Assembly: GCA_916049935.1 (NCBI GenBank)
Contig: CAJZJI010000008.1
Span: forward strand, 1 to 11,372
Direction: 5' to 3'
DNA: 11,372 nucleotides
Source: an uncultured Streptococcus sp.
Lineage (GTDB): Bacteria > Bacillota > Bacilli > Lactobacillales > Aerococcaceae
The notes under the pieces are model-generated. The model had not been told where the DNA came from, made no database searches, and saw nothing but the letters and a program-made list of their open reading frames with translations. Each line of letters begins with the position of its first letter. Within the stretch, counting starts at the first letter, position 1. The position numbers were made by a program, and so were the translations under genes. Shown piece by piece: positions 1 through 6,674 of this stretch.

Positions 1-16
1 AATTTTCTACTTTGAA

Positions 17-1399
17 TTAAATTCCTACCATATCTAAATAAAGTCGATGTGAATAACTATCCGTCATCCCTGATATGAAGTCCGTCGCTAATAGAAGGCG
101 TAAGTATAATTTTTCAACTTCGCTCTTTCCTTCTGCAAAATAATGATAAGAACGTTTTTGACTTTCAGAAATAATACCAATCTTCTTCAACTCTACATAG
201 TCTAACTGACGATTCGTATCATAAGACACGAGAGAAGGCACAAAGCTATCTAATAAATAAGTGAGCGTTGTGTACCCTGCAATCTCTAACCTCAAGATTC
301 CTTTATTGTCATAAATGCGTTCCTCTGACAATTTACGAAGAATCACATATAAATCTTCTGCCCAAGAATTTTTAAATAAGTCTTGATTGAATGTCCCTGC
401 CATAATCTCATCGTAATGATTCACAAAATTATGACGTGCACCATCGATTAATTTATCACGTAAATCCACAAAGAATCGGTTAACACTGAAGACTTTCTCG
501 TCGATGGTTGTTAACACTTCTCGTGTATGAACGGAATGCGGTGCACTATAGGCATCCGTACTCAAGTTCTCTAGCAAGAACTCTCGCACATCTCTAAAGG
601 AAATCACGCCTTTTCCAATCGCATCTTCCATATCTGCCACTAGATACGCAATATCGTCTGCAGCTTCTAGGATGAAAGTCAATGGATGACGACTCGTTCC
701 AGCTCCTGTAATCTCCGTTATTGTTTTAAAAGCTTTTTCTTCGGCAAAGAAATACCCTACTTTTTTAGAAGCAATCTCTTCTGTTTTCTTATGAGAAGAT
801 GGATACGTATATTTTAGAATCGTATTAAGCGTTGCGGCAGTTAAATCCAGTCCATCAAATTCACCTTTGAAATCATGCAACTTCGATACAATACGAAGCG
901 ATTGCGCATTTCCTTCAAAGCGATAAAAATCATAGACATAAGGACTCGCTAGAAATTCTTCTGCCACATCACTTCTCTCTTTCAAGAGGCTTGGCAAGTT
1001 TTTCTTAAACCATTGACGAATGATATCTTCTCCAAAGTGTCCGTATGGAGGGTTTCCAAGGTCATGCACGAGACTGGCACATTCAACAATTTTCAATACA
1101 TCTTCTTGTCGGGCAATCATTTCCTCTTTACTGCTATCTGGTTTCTTTTCTACTTCCTCTTGCAATAAAATAACAATTTCCTTCGCTAGAGAACGTGCCA
1201 CCATCGCCACTTCTAACGAGTGCGTTAGTCGCGTATGAATAAAATCAAGACGTTCCAGCGGAAACACTTGTGTCTTATCCTGTAATCTTCGAAACGAAGG
1301 ACTTGTCACAATTCGTTTGTAATCGTCGTCGAACTCGTTGCGATGTGTTGCTTCTTTACCAGAAAGACGTTTTGTTGAAAGTAATTTAGACCATTCCAT
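17..1399 (-). CDS. dgt: dGTPase (deoxyguanosinetriphosphate triphosphohydrolase), HD superfamily
   Basis: The 460-residue product belongs to the HD-domain dNTP triphosphohydrolases, which cleave dGTP (or other dNTPs) to the deoxynucleoside and tripolyphosphate and so trim the dNTP pool in the cytoplasm. The family opening RRLQDKTQVFPLE lies at about residues 38-50. The metal-binding set is visible as H60 in HTRLTHSLEV, H112-D113 in LVHDLGNPPYGH, and D248 in LEAADDIAYL. Length is close to the usual 440-500 residues and no part is missing. The ATG start is preceded by a GGAAGGGG ribosome binding site. It follows the MATE transporter gene by 29 bases with no terminator between, so the two are probably co-transcribed. 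Substrate preference cannot be read from sequence; the Dgt-like motif spacing favours dGTPase over the EF1143-type dNTPase. Confidence 0.93.
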   Translation of the reverse strand: MEWSKLLSTKRLSGKEATHRNEFDDDYKRIVTSPSFRRLQDKTQVFPLERLDFIHTRLTHSLEVAMVARSLAKEIVILLQEEVEKKPDSSKEEMIARQEDVLKIVECASLVHDLGNPPYGHFGEDIIRQWFKKNLPSLLKERSDVAEEFLASPYVYDFYRFEGNAQSLRIVSKLHDFKGEFDGLDLTAATLNTILKYTYPSSHKKTEEIASKKVGYFFAEEKAFKTITEITGAGTSRHPLTFILEAADDIAYLVADMEDAIGKGVISFRDVREFLLENLSTDAYSAPHSVHTREVLTTIDEKVFSVNRFFVDLRDKLIDGARHNFVNHYDEIMAGTFNQDLFKNSWAEDLYVILRKLSEERIYDNKGILRLEIAGYTTLTYLLDSFVPSLVSYDTNRQLDYVELKKIGIISESQKRSYHYFAEGKSEVEKLYLRLLLATDFISGMTDSYSHRLYLDMVGI

Positions 1400-1428
1400 A
1401 AATCCTACCCCTTCCGTATTTCAAACTA

Positions 1429-2808
1429 TTATACCAGAAGTTCGTCCGTCTTTGGAATCTTGCGCATTTGACGGATATAAACAGCAATACAAATGATAAA
1501 GCAGATAAAGTCTGAAATTGGAGCTGAGAAAATTAATCCATCTACTCCAAAACTGGTTGCAAGAAGAATCATCACTGGAAGCAAGACAAACATTTGTCGT
1601 GTTAAAGAAAGAATCGCTCCTAGTTTTGCTTTCCCAATCGCTGGGAAGAACGTTGTTACAATAATTGTCATTCCATTAATAAACGTAAAGAATAAGAATG
1701 CTCTTGCATATCTCACTCCAAATTCATAATAAAGAGCATCCCCACTTCCAAACATTTGAATGAGTTGAAGCGGAAAGCCTTCAAATAAAATCCATAAAAC
1801 CGTCGATAAGATGAGGGTTACTTTCAGTAGTAAATTCATCGTTTCATGCACACGTGAATATTTCTTCGCACCATAGTTAAACCCTAAAATCGGTTGTGCT
1901 CCTTGATTCAATCCAATTACAACTGCAATGAATATAACGAAAATTTTGCTCACGACTCCCCCAACCGCAATCGGGATATCACTACCGTAAATGGATTGTG
2001 CCCCATATGTACGTAAAAGATTATTCGATACAATTTGTACGACAGTCGCAGAGATTTGGAAAATGAACGATGTTAACCCAAGAGATGCAATCACTTTTAC
2101 ATCTTCAAACGACAACTTAAAATCGCTGCGTTCAAAATGAACTGATCTAAACTTTGGAATATACGCGAGTAATACGATTGCTGAAACAATCTGACTAATC
2201 ACCGTTGCCCACGCAGCTCCTGCAATCCCCATATTAAACCCAAAAATGAACAACGGATCAAGAACGGTATTAAGCAGAGCTCCCACAATAATGGCCATCA
2301 TCGAGTAAGTGGCCCTACCATCTGCACGAACTAATGGATTAAAACCAATCGAAATCATGAAGAACGGAATCCCAAAAGCTGTAATTCCTGCATACTCACT
2401 GGCGTACCCTAAAATCTGATCAGTAGCACCAAATAAGTTCAATAATGGTTGTAAGAACAATAGAACCACACTCATAATCATTAACCCAGCTGTCACCAAC
2501 AACACCACTGCAGTCCCAGCAACTTCACGAGCATGCTTGTCCTCTTTTCGGCCCAGCGCCAAGTTAAAGTTTGACGCGGCACCAATTCCTACCATTAAAC
2601 CAATCGCCATACAGATGGTTGTAATTGGAAAAGCAATATTTGTAGCTGCATTCCCAAGATACCCTACCCCTTGTCCAATAAAAATTTGGTCAACGATATT
2701 ATAGAGTGCGTTCACCACATTCGCAATAATAGCAGGAATCGCCATCTTTCTAAGAAGAGTTCCAATCTTTTCTATTCCTAATGGATTTTGTTTTTCTTCA
2801 ACTATCAT
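1429..2808 (-). CDS. MATE family multidrug efflux transporter
   Basis: The 459-residue protein is strongly hydrophobic throughout, with about twelve membrane-spanning stretches arranged as two homologous halves, as in MATE (MatE/NorM/MepA-like) antiporters, which export cationic drugs or metabolites using Na+ or H+ gradients. The N-terminal segment LLRKMAIPAIIANVVNALYN followed by IVDQIFIGQGVG (about residues 18-50) is typical of helix 1 of the family. A charged loop LGRKEDKHAREVAG (about 85-98) falls between helices, and the second half opens near residue 235 with IASLGLTSFIFQ. The ATG start has an AAGGAG site 7 bases upstream. The gene has its own promoter (2888-2916) with a terminator-like hairpin in its leader, and is followed by dgt. 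The substrate is unknown; no specific gene name is justified. Confidence 0.92.
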   Translation of the reverse strand: MIVEEKQNPLGIEKIGTLLRKMAIPAIIANVVNALYNIVDQIFIGQGVGYLGNAATNIAFPITTICMAIGLMVGIGAASNFNLALGRKEDKHAREVAGTAVVLLVTAGLMIMSVVLLFLQPLLNLFGATDQILGYASEYAGITAFGIPFFMISIGFNPLVRADGRATYSMMAIIVGALLNTVLDPLFIFGFNMGIAGAAWATVISQIVSAIVLLAYIPKFRSVHFERSDFKLSFEDVKVIASLGLTSFIFQISATVVQIVSNNLLRTYGAQSIYGSDIPIAVGGVVSKIFVIFIAVVIGLNQGAQPILGFNYGAKKYSRVHETMNLLLKVTLILSTVLWILFEGFPLQLIQMFGSGDALYYEFGVRYARAFLFFTFINGMTIIVTTFFPAIGKAKLGAILSLTRQMFVLLPVMILLATSFGVDGLIFSAPISDFICFIICIAVYIRQMRKIPKTDELLV

Positions 2809-2844
2809 TTAAACGCTCCTTCTCAATAAATTATATATACGCAT

Positions 2845-2872
2845 AAAAAAAGTCCCTCCACACGCGGAGAGA
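2845..2872 (-). terminator. Terminator-like hairpin in the MATE leader (possible attenuator)
   Basis: On the minus strand the arms 2866-2872 and 2853-2859 form a 7-bp stem (one G-U pair) around a six-base loop, followed directly by seven U residues (2845-2851). This is a standard Rho-independent terminator shape. It lies between the promoter at 2888-2916 and the MATE ribosome binding site, so it would stop most transcripts about 35 bases after initiation unless something allows read-through. No known riboswitch consensus or leader peptide was recognised in the short stretch before it. It could instead simply terminate transcripts entering from the right. Confidence 0.65.
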
Positions 2873-2887
2873 TCTACCAATACATTT

Positions 2888-2916
2888 ATCTTAACTTTGC
2901 AATCTGATTTTGTCAA
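2888..2916 (-). promoter_or_regulatory. Promoter for the MATE transporter gene (sigma-A type)
   Basis: On the minus strand a perfect -35 box TTGACA (2911-2916) is separated by exactly 17 bases from TAAGAT (2888-2893), a 4/6 match to the -10 box. Transcription would begin near 2881, giving a leader of about 73 bases before the MATE start codon. An additional TATAAT at 2830-2835 has no convincing -35 partner, because the matching position falls inside the hairpin arm at 2853-2859. Confidence 0.7.
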
Positions 2917-2962
2917 ACATCCACTCCCACTATTTCAGCACTCACCTCACCATGGACAGCAC

Positions 2963-3000
2963 CAGCGGACGCTCCATAAAAAAACACAGCGGGCGCTCCA
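2963..3000. repeat. Two 14-bp GC-rich direct repeats
   Basis: CAGCGGACGCTCCA (2963-2976) and CAGCGGGCGCTCCA (2987-3000) differ at one base and are separated by an A-rich spacer of 10 bases. Each copy has its own small palindrome (AGCG..CGCT). They are clearly more GC-rich than the surrounding intergenic DNA. Nothing else is recognisable between 2917 and 3048. Confidence 0.6.
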
Positions 3001-3178
3001 ATTATAGCGATAACTAATTTCTTGAAAGACTCGTCTTTTTTATCCGCATTTTGATTTATGGCGGTCTAAGAAAGATAGCTCATCTTATAAAATATACGAA
3101 TAGATTTTTAATGCTTCGTTCTGGAGAATCATGCGGATTCTATAAAAGCAGTAATGGGGAATCATATCAAAACGAATT

Positions 3179-3212
3179 AACGGGAGTTAGGAATTCATTC
3201 CTTACTCCCGTT
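3179..3212. repeat. Strong central hairpin of the palindromic element
   Basis: Arms 3179-3193 and 3198-3212 pair over 15 positions with a single T-T mismatch (3188/3203) and a four-base loop. On the plus strand the 3' arm runs directly into TTTTT (3211-3215), so it could act as an intrinsic terminator for plus-strand transcription; the minus-strand side has only a weak U-rich tail. Confidence 0.75.
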
Positions 3213-3226
3213 TTTGAGGCTTTGAA

Positions 3227-3249
3227 GGTGCAAGACCAAGGCTTGCACC
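3227..3249. repeat. Second internal hairpin of the palindromic element
   Basis: GGTGCAAG (3227-3234) and CTTGCACC (3242-3249) form a perfect 8-bp stem around a seven-base loop. Together with the hairpin at 3179-3212 it flanks the centre of the 338-bp element (about 3218). Confidence 0.7.
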
Positions 3250-3382
3250 GGTATCCCATTACAGCTTTTATGAAGACATCCGCATCGATTCGAAAGAGCG
3301 AATTCCCCATTAATTGCACTCTTACTCGTATCCTTTTATAAGAATCATCCAATCCTTCTGAAACCACACACCGCCATAAATC

Positions 3383-3397
3383 AAAACCTTCGGTTTT
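3383..3397. repeat. Small UUCG-type hairpin at the element border
   Basis: AAAACC (3383-3388) and GGTTTT (3392-3397) pair around TTC, giving the C-TTCG-G arrangement that makes very stable RNA hairpins. It overlaps the last four bases of the right terminal repeat of the 338-bp element and is followed on the plus strand by an AT-rich tract. Its role is unknown. Confidence 0.45.
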
Positions 3398-3414
3398 ATA
3401 TTTATAATTAAGCA

Positions 3415-3444
3415 CAAAAAAAGACTCGTATTGCTACGAGCCTT
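3415..3444 (-). terminator. Intrinsic terminator of thrS
   Basis: Just after the thrS stop codon the minus strand has a 10-bp stem (3435-3444 with 3421-3430, one G-U pair), a GCAA tetraloop and a run of U residues (about 3415-3422). This is a textbook Rho-independent terminator, and it ends the thrS transcript before the intergenic element. Confidence 0.92.
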
Positions 3445-3451
3445 TGAAAAA

Positions 3452-5401
3452 TTAGTCTTCAAGCGGACGAGAGAAGTTTGCAATCTCGCGTTGTACGTAT
3501 TCTAAGTACGCTTCAACAGACATTGATTTAGTTTCTTTAGAACCATAACGACGAACAGTTACAGTACCTTCTTCAACCTCTTTATCCCCAATTACTAATT
3601 GATAAGGGATTTTTTGAGTTTGAGATGCACGAATCTTGTAACCCATTTTTTCATTACGGTCATCAAGTTCGACACGCATTCCTAAGCGAGCCATTTTTTC
3701 TTTCAACTCACGTGCAGCATCATAATGATGTTCCACACTTACAGGAATGATTGTTGCTTGAACTGGAGCTAACCAAGTTGGGAATGCCCCTTTGTATTCT
3801 TCGATTAAGTAAGCTACGAAACGTTCTGCAGTTGATACAACCCCACGGTGGATAACTACTGGACGGTGAGTGTTATCTCCATCTTCACCAACGTATGTTA
3901 AGTCAAAGCGTTCTGGTAATAAGAAGTCTAATTGGATTGTAGACATTGTTTCTTCTAATCCCATTGCAGTACGGAATTGAATATCTAATTTAGGACCGTA
4001 AAATGCTGCTTCACCGATAGCTTCGAAGTATTCTAATCCCATTTCATCCATGGCTTCTTTTAACATTGTTTCAGCTTTGTTCCACATTTCATCGTCATCG
4101 AAGTATTTATGTTTATCTTCAGGATCACGATAGCTTAAACGGAAGCGGTAATCTTTTACGTTGAAGTCGTTATATACTTCACGGATTAAGTCTAAGATAC
4201 GTTTGAATTCGTCTTTAATTTGGTCAGGACGAACGAATGTATGTCCATCGTTAAGAGTCATTTCACGTACACGTTGTAAACCTGATAACGCACCTGATTT
4301 TTCATAACGGTGCATCATTCCTAATTCAGCAATACGAATTGGTAATTCACGGTAGCTGTGGATGTGGTTTTTATAAACCATCATGTGGTGAGGACAGTTC
4401 ATTGGACGTAATACAAGCATTTCGCCATCGCCCATGTCCATTGGTGGGAACATATCTTCTTGATAGTGAGCCCAGTGCCCTGAAGTTTTGTAAAGACCTA
4501 CATCAGCCATAACTGGAGTGTACACGTGTTGGTATCCAAGGCTGATTTCTTTATCCACGATGTAACGTTCAATTGTACGACGGATTGTAGCACCTTTTGG
4601 TAACCAGAATGGTAATCCTGAACCAACTTCTTGGCTAATCATGAATAAGTCTAATTCTTTACCTAATTTACGGTGGTCACGTTCTTTTGCTTCTTCACGC
4701 ATCTTCAAGAATTCTTTTAAGTCTGCTTTATCGAAGAATGCAGTACCGTAAACACGTTGCATCATCTTGTTGTTAGAGTCACCTCTCCAGTAAGCTCCCG
4801 CAAGTGATAATAATTTGAAGACTTGGATACGTCCTGTTGAAGGAACGTGGATACCACGACATAAGTCTACGAAGTCTTCTTGTTGGTATACAGTGATTGT
4901 TTCATCTTCTGGTAAACCGTTAATTAATTCTACTTTATAAGGGTCGTTTGCGAAGATTTCTAAAGCTTCTTGACGGCTTACTTCACGACGAACGATTGGG
5001 TAGTTTTCTTTAACGATTTTCATCATTTCTGCTTCCACTTCTGGAAGAGCATCTTCTGTTAATTGATTTGGCATATCAGTATCGTAGTAGAATCCTGTTT
5101 CAATCGCAGGTCCAACTCCGAAGTGAATTCCAGGGTATAAACGAGTTAATGCGTGTGCTAATAAGTGTGCTGTTGAGTGACGTAAGATTCCTAATGCATC
5201 TTCGTGATCTGGTGTAACGATTTCGATAGAAGCATCTTCTTCGATTGGACGATCGAAGTCTACTAATTCTCCGTTCACTTTACCTGCTAATGCTTTTTTC
5301 GCTAGGCTTTTGCTAATGCTTTCTGCAACTTCTTTTACTGTAATTCCTTTTGGAAACTCCTTAACGGCACCATCTGGAAAAGTAATTTTAATCATTGACA
5401 T
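3452..5401 (-). CDS. thrS: Threonyl-tRNA synthetase
   Basis: The 649-residue class II synthetase attaches threonine to tRNA-Thr in the cytoplasm. Domains in order: N-terminal TGS domain (about 1-63); editing domain with the HSTAH motif (H75, H79) and C181/H185 in DLCRGIH, used to hydrolyse Ser-tRNA-Thr; catalytic core with zinc ligands C336 (MNCPHH), H387 (NDGHTF) and H518 (VIHRG), and motif 2 around MHRYEKSG (363-370); and the C-terminal anticodon-binding domain from about residue 548. All key residues are present and length is normal, so it should be fully active with its own proofreading. The ATG at 5399-5401 has an AAGGAAG site 5 bases upstream, better placed than for the second ATG two codons on. 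Expression is controlled by the T-box leader directly upstream and ends at the terminator at 3415-3444. Confidence 0.98.
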   Translation of the reverse strand: MSMIKITFPDGAVKEFPKGITVKEVAESISKSLAKKALAGKVNGELVDFDRPIEEDASIEIVTPDHEDALGILRHSTAHLLAHALTRLYPGIHFGVGPAIETGFYYDTDMPNQLTEDALPEVEAEMMKIVKENYPIVRREVSRQEALEIFANDPYKVELINGLPEDETITVYQQEDFVDLCRGIHVPSTGRIQVFKLLSLAGAYWRGDSNNKMMQRVYGTAFFDKADLKEFLKMREEAKERDHRKLGKELDLFMISQEVGSGLPFWLPKGATIRRTIERYIVDKEISLGYQHVYTPVMADVGLYKTSGHWAHYQEDMFPPMDMGDGEMLVLRPMNCPHHMMVYKNHIHSYRELPIRIAELGMMHRYEKSGALSGLQRVREMTLNDGHTFVRPDQIKDEFKRILDLIREVYNDFNVKDYRFRLSYRDPEDKHKYFDDDEMWNKAETMLKEAMDEMGLEYFEAIGEAAFYGPKLDIQFRTAMGLEETMSTIQLDFLLPERFDLTYVGEDGDNTHRPVVIHRGVVSTAERFVAYLIEEYKGAFPTWLAPVQATIIPVSVEHHYDAARELKEKMARLGMRVELDDRNEKMGYKIRASQTQKIPYQLVIGDKEVEEGTVTVRRYGSKETKSMSVEAYLEYVQREIANFSRPLED

Positions 5402-5440
5402 TTTCTTCCTTCTTTCTTTTTGAAATTTCTGAAATAAACA

Positions 5441-5475
5441 AAAAATCCCATAGTCTGCTCCTGCAAACTATGGGA
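5441..5475 (-). terminator. Regulated terminator of the thrS T-box leader
   Basis: On the minus strand 5463-5475 pairs with 5446-5458 over 13 positions (one G-U wobble) around a four-base loop, followed by a U-rich tract at 5441-5445. It lies 40 bases before the thrS start codon and competes with the antiterminator formed by the T-box core. Confidence 0.9.
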
Positions 5476-5690
5476 CGTCATATTCTACGTGGTTCCACCC
5501 AAATTTGTTCATCAAAAAAGATGAACCTCAACGGAATAACGCTCCGATGCGCCTTGCTCTACTGAATTCAAGCAAAGATTCAAAAGTGGTAAAACTATTC
5601 CGGATGAAGTGTTGCACCAACCCACTTCTCGCTGAAATGTAACCAAGAGATAGTTTCTTGTCTTTTTCATCATTTTCAAAATATTTAGTT
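5441..5690 (-). promoter_or_regulatory. T-box riboswitch, threonine-specific, controlling thrS
   Basis: This untranslated leader fills the space between dnaI and thrS. Reading the minus strand, Stem I contains the stem AAACTAT/ATAGTTT, and next to it ACC followed by A (specifier ACC, plus-strand 5588-5590), a threonine codon matching the regulated gene. A 7-bp hairpin with a U6 loop (5507-5526) sits where Stem III is expected. The conserved T-box core, AATTTGGGTGGAACCACGT on the minus strand, lies at about 5487-5506, and is followed by the terminator at 5441-5475. In the family, uncharged tRNA pairs with the specifier and the UGGN bulge to stabilise an antiterminator, so thrS is expressed when charged tRNA-Thr is scarce. 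The exact 5' end is inferred from the promoter position. Confidence 0.93.
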
Positions 5691-5697
5691 CATTAGT

Positions 5698-5726
5698 ATT
5701 TAACCACTAATCTTTCATATTTTCAA
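5698..5726 (-). promoter_or_regulatory. Probable promoter for the thrS leader
   Basis: TTGAAA (5721-5726) and TTAAAT (5698-5703) on the minus strand are 17 bases apart, matching the -35 box at 5/6 and the -10 box at 4/6. The pair lies just after the dnaI stop codon and would start the T-box transcript near 5691. No terminator separates dnaI from this point, so read-through from the nrdR-dnaB-dnaI operon into the T-box is also possible. Confidence 0.5.
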
Positions 5727-5736
5727 GCATTTTCAT

Positions 5737-6660
5737 CTAGGAGGGATTTCTGTGATTTTGTCCATCGACAAAATACTCTTTAGCTAAGAAACGAATACGT
5801 TCAATCAGACGTTTTGCTTTAAGAAGCTCTTGGTCTCCTTTATTTGAATGAGCAAAATGCGCTTCTAACTGATCAATCGTGAAGTTCGATGTGAAGAACG
5901 TTGGTAATTCTTGCAACATACGGTGTTGTAAGATAACCATCAACACTTCATCTCTAAACCATGCGCTATTCATTTCCGCACCGATATCATCCAATACTAA
6001 GATTGGTGTATTTTTAATCGATACTAATTTCGCTTCAACGGTATTTGTCGCAATGGCTTGCTTAATTTCTGCACTGTACGTTGGAACATTGACAAGCGTC
6101 GTTTCAATGCCGTTCTCAGAAAGCTCATTTGCTAAAGCGCCCATCATATATGTTTTACCAACCCCAAAAGGTCCTGCTAAGTATAAACCTTTATGGTATG
6201 TAGTGCTGTCCGTTTTGTAAGCTTCGATAAAATTCAATAACTCTCGAATGACATCTTCTCTTTCTTTTGTAAGAGCCGTATCTGAGAAGCGAGCTTCTGC
6301 GATATTTTTCGGCATATTGATGGAATGAATCAGGCGTTTACGTTTGCGTTCTCTTTCCTGGCGAATCGCTTCTTCAGTACGTTTGTAATTCACTAAAATA
6401 AATCCATTATGCACTTCTAAACATGGTTCGAGGCCTGGAGCTTTCACTTCCTTGTGATTCTTTCTGGCATCTCTTTCCATTCGAAACTCCAATAACGCAG
6501 ACATTCCTTTACGAATAGCTTCCGGAGTCAATTCTTCTTTATGTTGTTCAAGAAAAGCTTTTACTTCTTCATCTTCAAAGATTTCTTTTTCGATGTTTTG
6601 CATGTTCGGCATGCCTTGTGCGGCTCCTCTTTGATCTAAAAATCCTTTTAATCCTTCCAA
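5737..6660 (-). CDS. dnaI: Primosomal protein DnaI (helicase loader, AAA+ ATPase)
   Basis: DnaI loads the replicative helicase (DnaC in Bacillus naming) onto DNA with DnaB and DnaD. With the TTG start chosen here the product has 307 residues. The N-terminal helicase-binding region (about 1-100) precedes a AAA+ domain with Walker A GPFGVGKT (163-170), Walker B LVLDDIGAE (D224, D225), sensor-1 TSN (257-259) and an arginine-rich RLIERIR segment (284-290). The frame is open to a GTG at 6667-6669, but that codon lies within the Shine-Dalgarno GGAGGTG; the TTG at 6658-6660 lies 8 bases after GGAGG and gives an ME... N-terminus matching B. subtilis DnaI in length. The N-terminal zinc cysteines of B. 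subtilis DnaI are mostly missing: only C80 and nearby histidines remain. The frame follows dnaB closely and the two are translationally linked. Confidence 0.95.
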   Translation of the reverse strand: MEGLKGFLDQRGAAQGMPNMQNIEKEIFEDEEVKAFLEQHKEELTPEAIRKGMSALLEFRMERDARKNHKEVKAPGLEPCLEVHNGFILVNYKRTEEAIRQERERKRKRLIHSINMPKNIAEARFSDTALTKEREDVIRELLNFIEAYKTDSTTYHKGLYLAGPFGVGKTYMMGALANELSENGIETTLVNVPTYSAEIKQAIATNTVEAKLVSIKNTPILVLDDIGAEMNSAWFRDEVLMVILQHRMLQELPTFFTSNFTIDQLEAHFAHSNKGDQELLKAKRLIERIRFLAKEYFVDGQNHRNPS

Positions 6661-6666
6661 TTCGTT

Positions 6667-6673
6667 CACCTCC
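6667..6673 (-). promoter_or_regulatory. Ribosome binding site that decides the dnaI start
   Basis: The minus-strand sequence GGAGGTG begins immediately before the dnaB stop region ends. GGAGG (6669-6673) shares its last base with the upstream in-frame GTG, which therefore cannot be served by it, whereas the TTG at 6660 is at the ideal 8-base distance. Confidence 0.75.
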
Positions 6674-6674
6674 G

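Larger units (their letters stand above)
3049..3386. mobile_element. 338-bp palindromic, MITE-like repeat element without a gene
   Basis: The ends are perfect 17-bp inverted repeats: TTTTGATTTATGGCGGT at 3049-3065 and its exact complement at 3370-3386. Complementarity continues inward imperfectly; for example the stretch around 3129-3158 (ATGCGGAT...TATAAAAGCAGTAATGGG) is matched in inverted order by 3255-3285, and CTTATAAAA...ATACGA (near 3083-3099) by the region near 3328-3343. The whole could fold into one long branched hairpin with two internal hairpins near the centre. Open frames on either strand lack ribosome binding sites and owe their length to the palindromic structure, so I do not call them genes. 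No transposase is present. The shape fits a miniature inverted-repeat element or a degenerate insertion sequence; a chance structure is unlikely given the 17-bp perfect ends. Confidence 0.7.

Noticed and set aside
2830..2835. TATAAT close to the MATE ribosome binding site as a second promoter
   Set aside because: No -35 match at 16-18 bases and no TGn extension; a start there would leave almost no leader before the Shine-Dalgarno sequence.
3019..3040. Terminator-like sequence AAAGACTCGTCTTTTTT on the plus strand
   Set aside because: The stem has only 5 bp with a four-base loop, all but two pairs being A-T, and no plus-strand gene precedes it; too weak to call.
3051..3341. Plus-strand open frame of 96 codons starting with TTG
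   Set aside because: It has no ribosome binding site, begins within the 17-bp terminal repeat, and runs through both hairpins of the palindromic element; its length follows from the repeat structure.
3167..3415. Minus-strand open frame of 82 codons starting with GTG next to the thrS terminator
   Set aside because: The GTG directly follows the terminator U tract with no Shine-Dalgarno sequence, and the frame reads through the palindromic arms. The motif GVRNEFLTPV mirrors the opposite strand, as expected for a palindrome.
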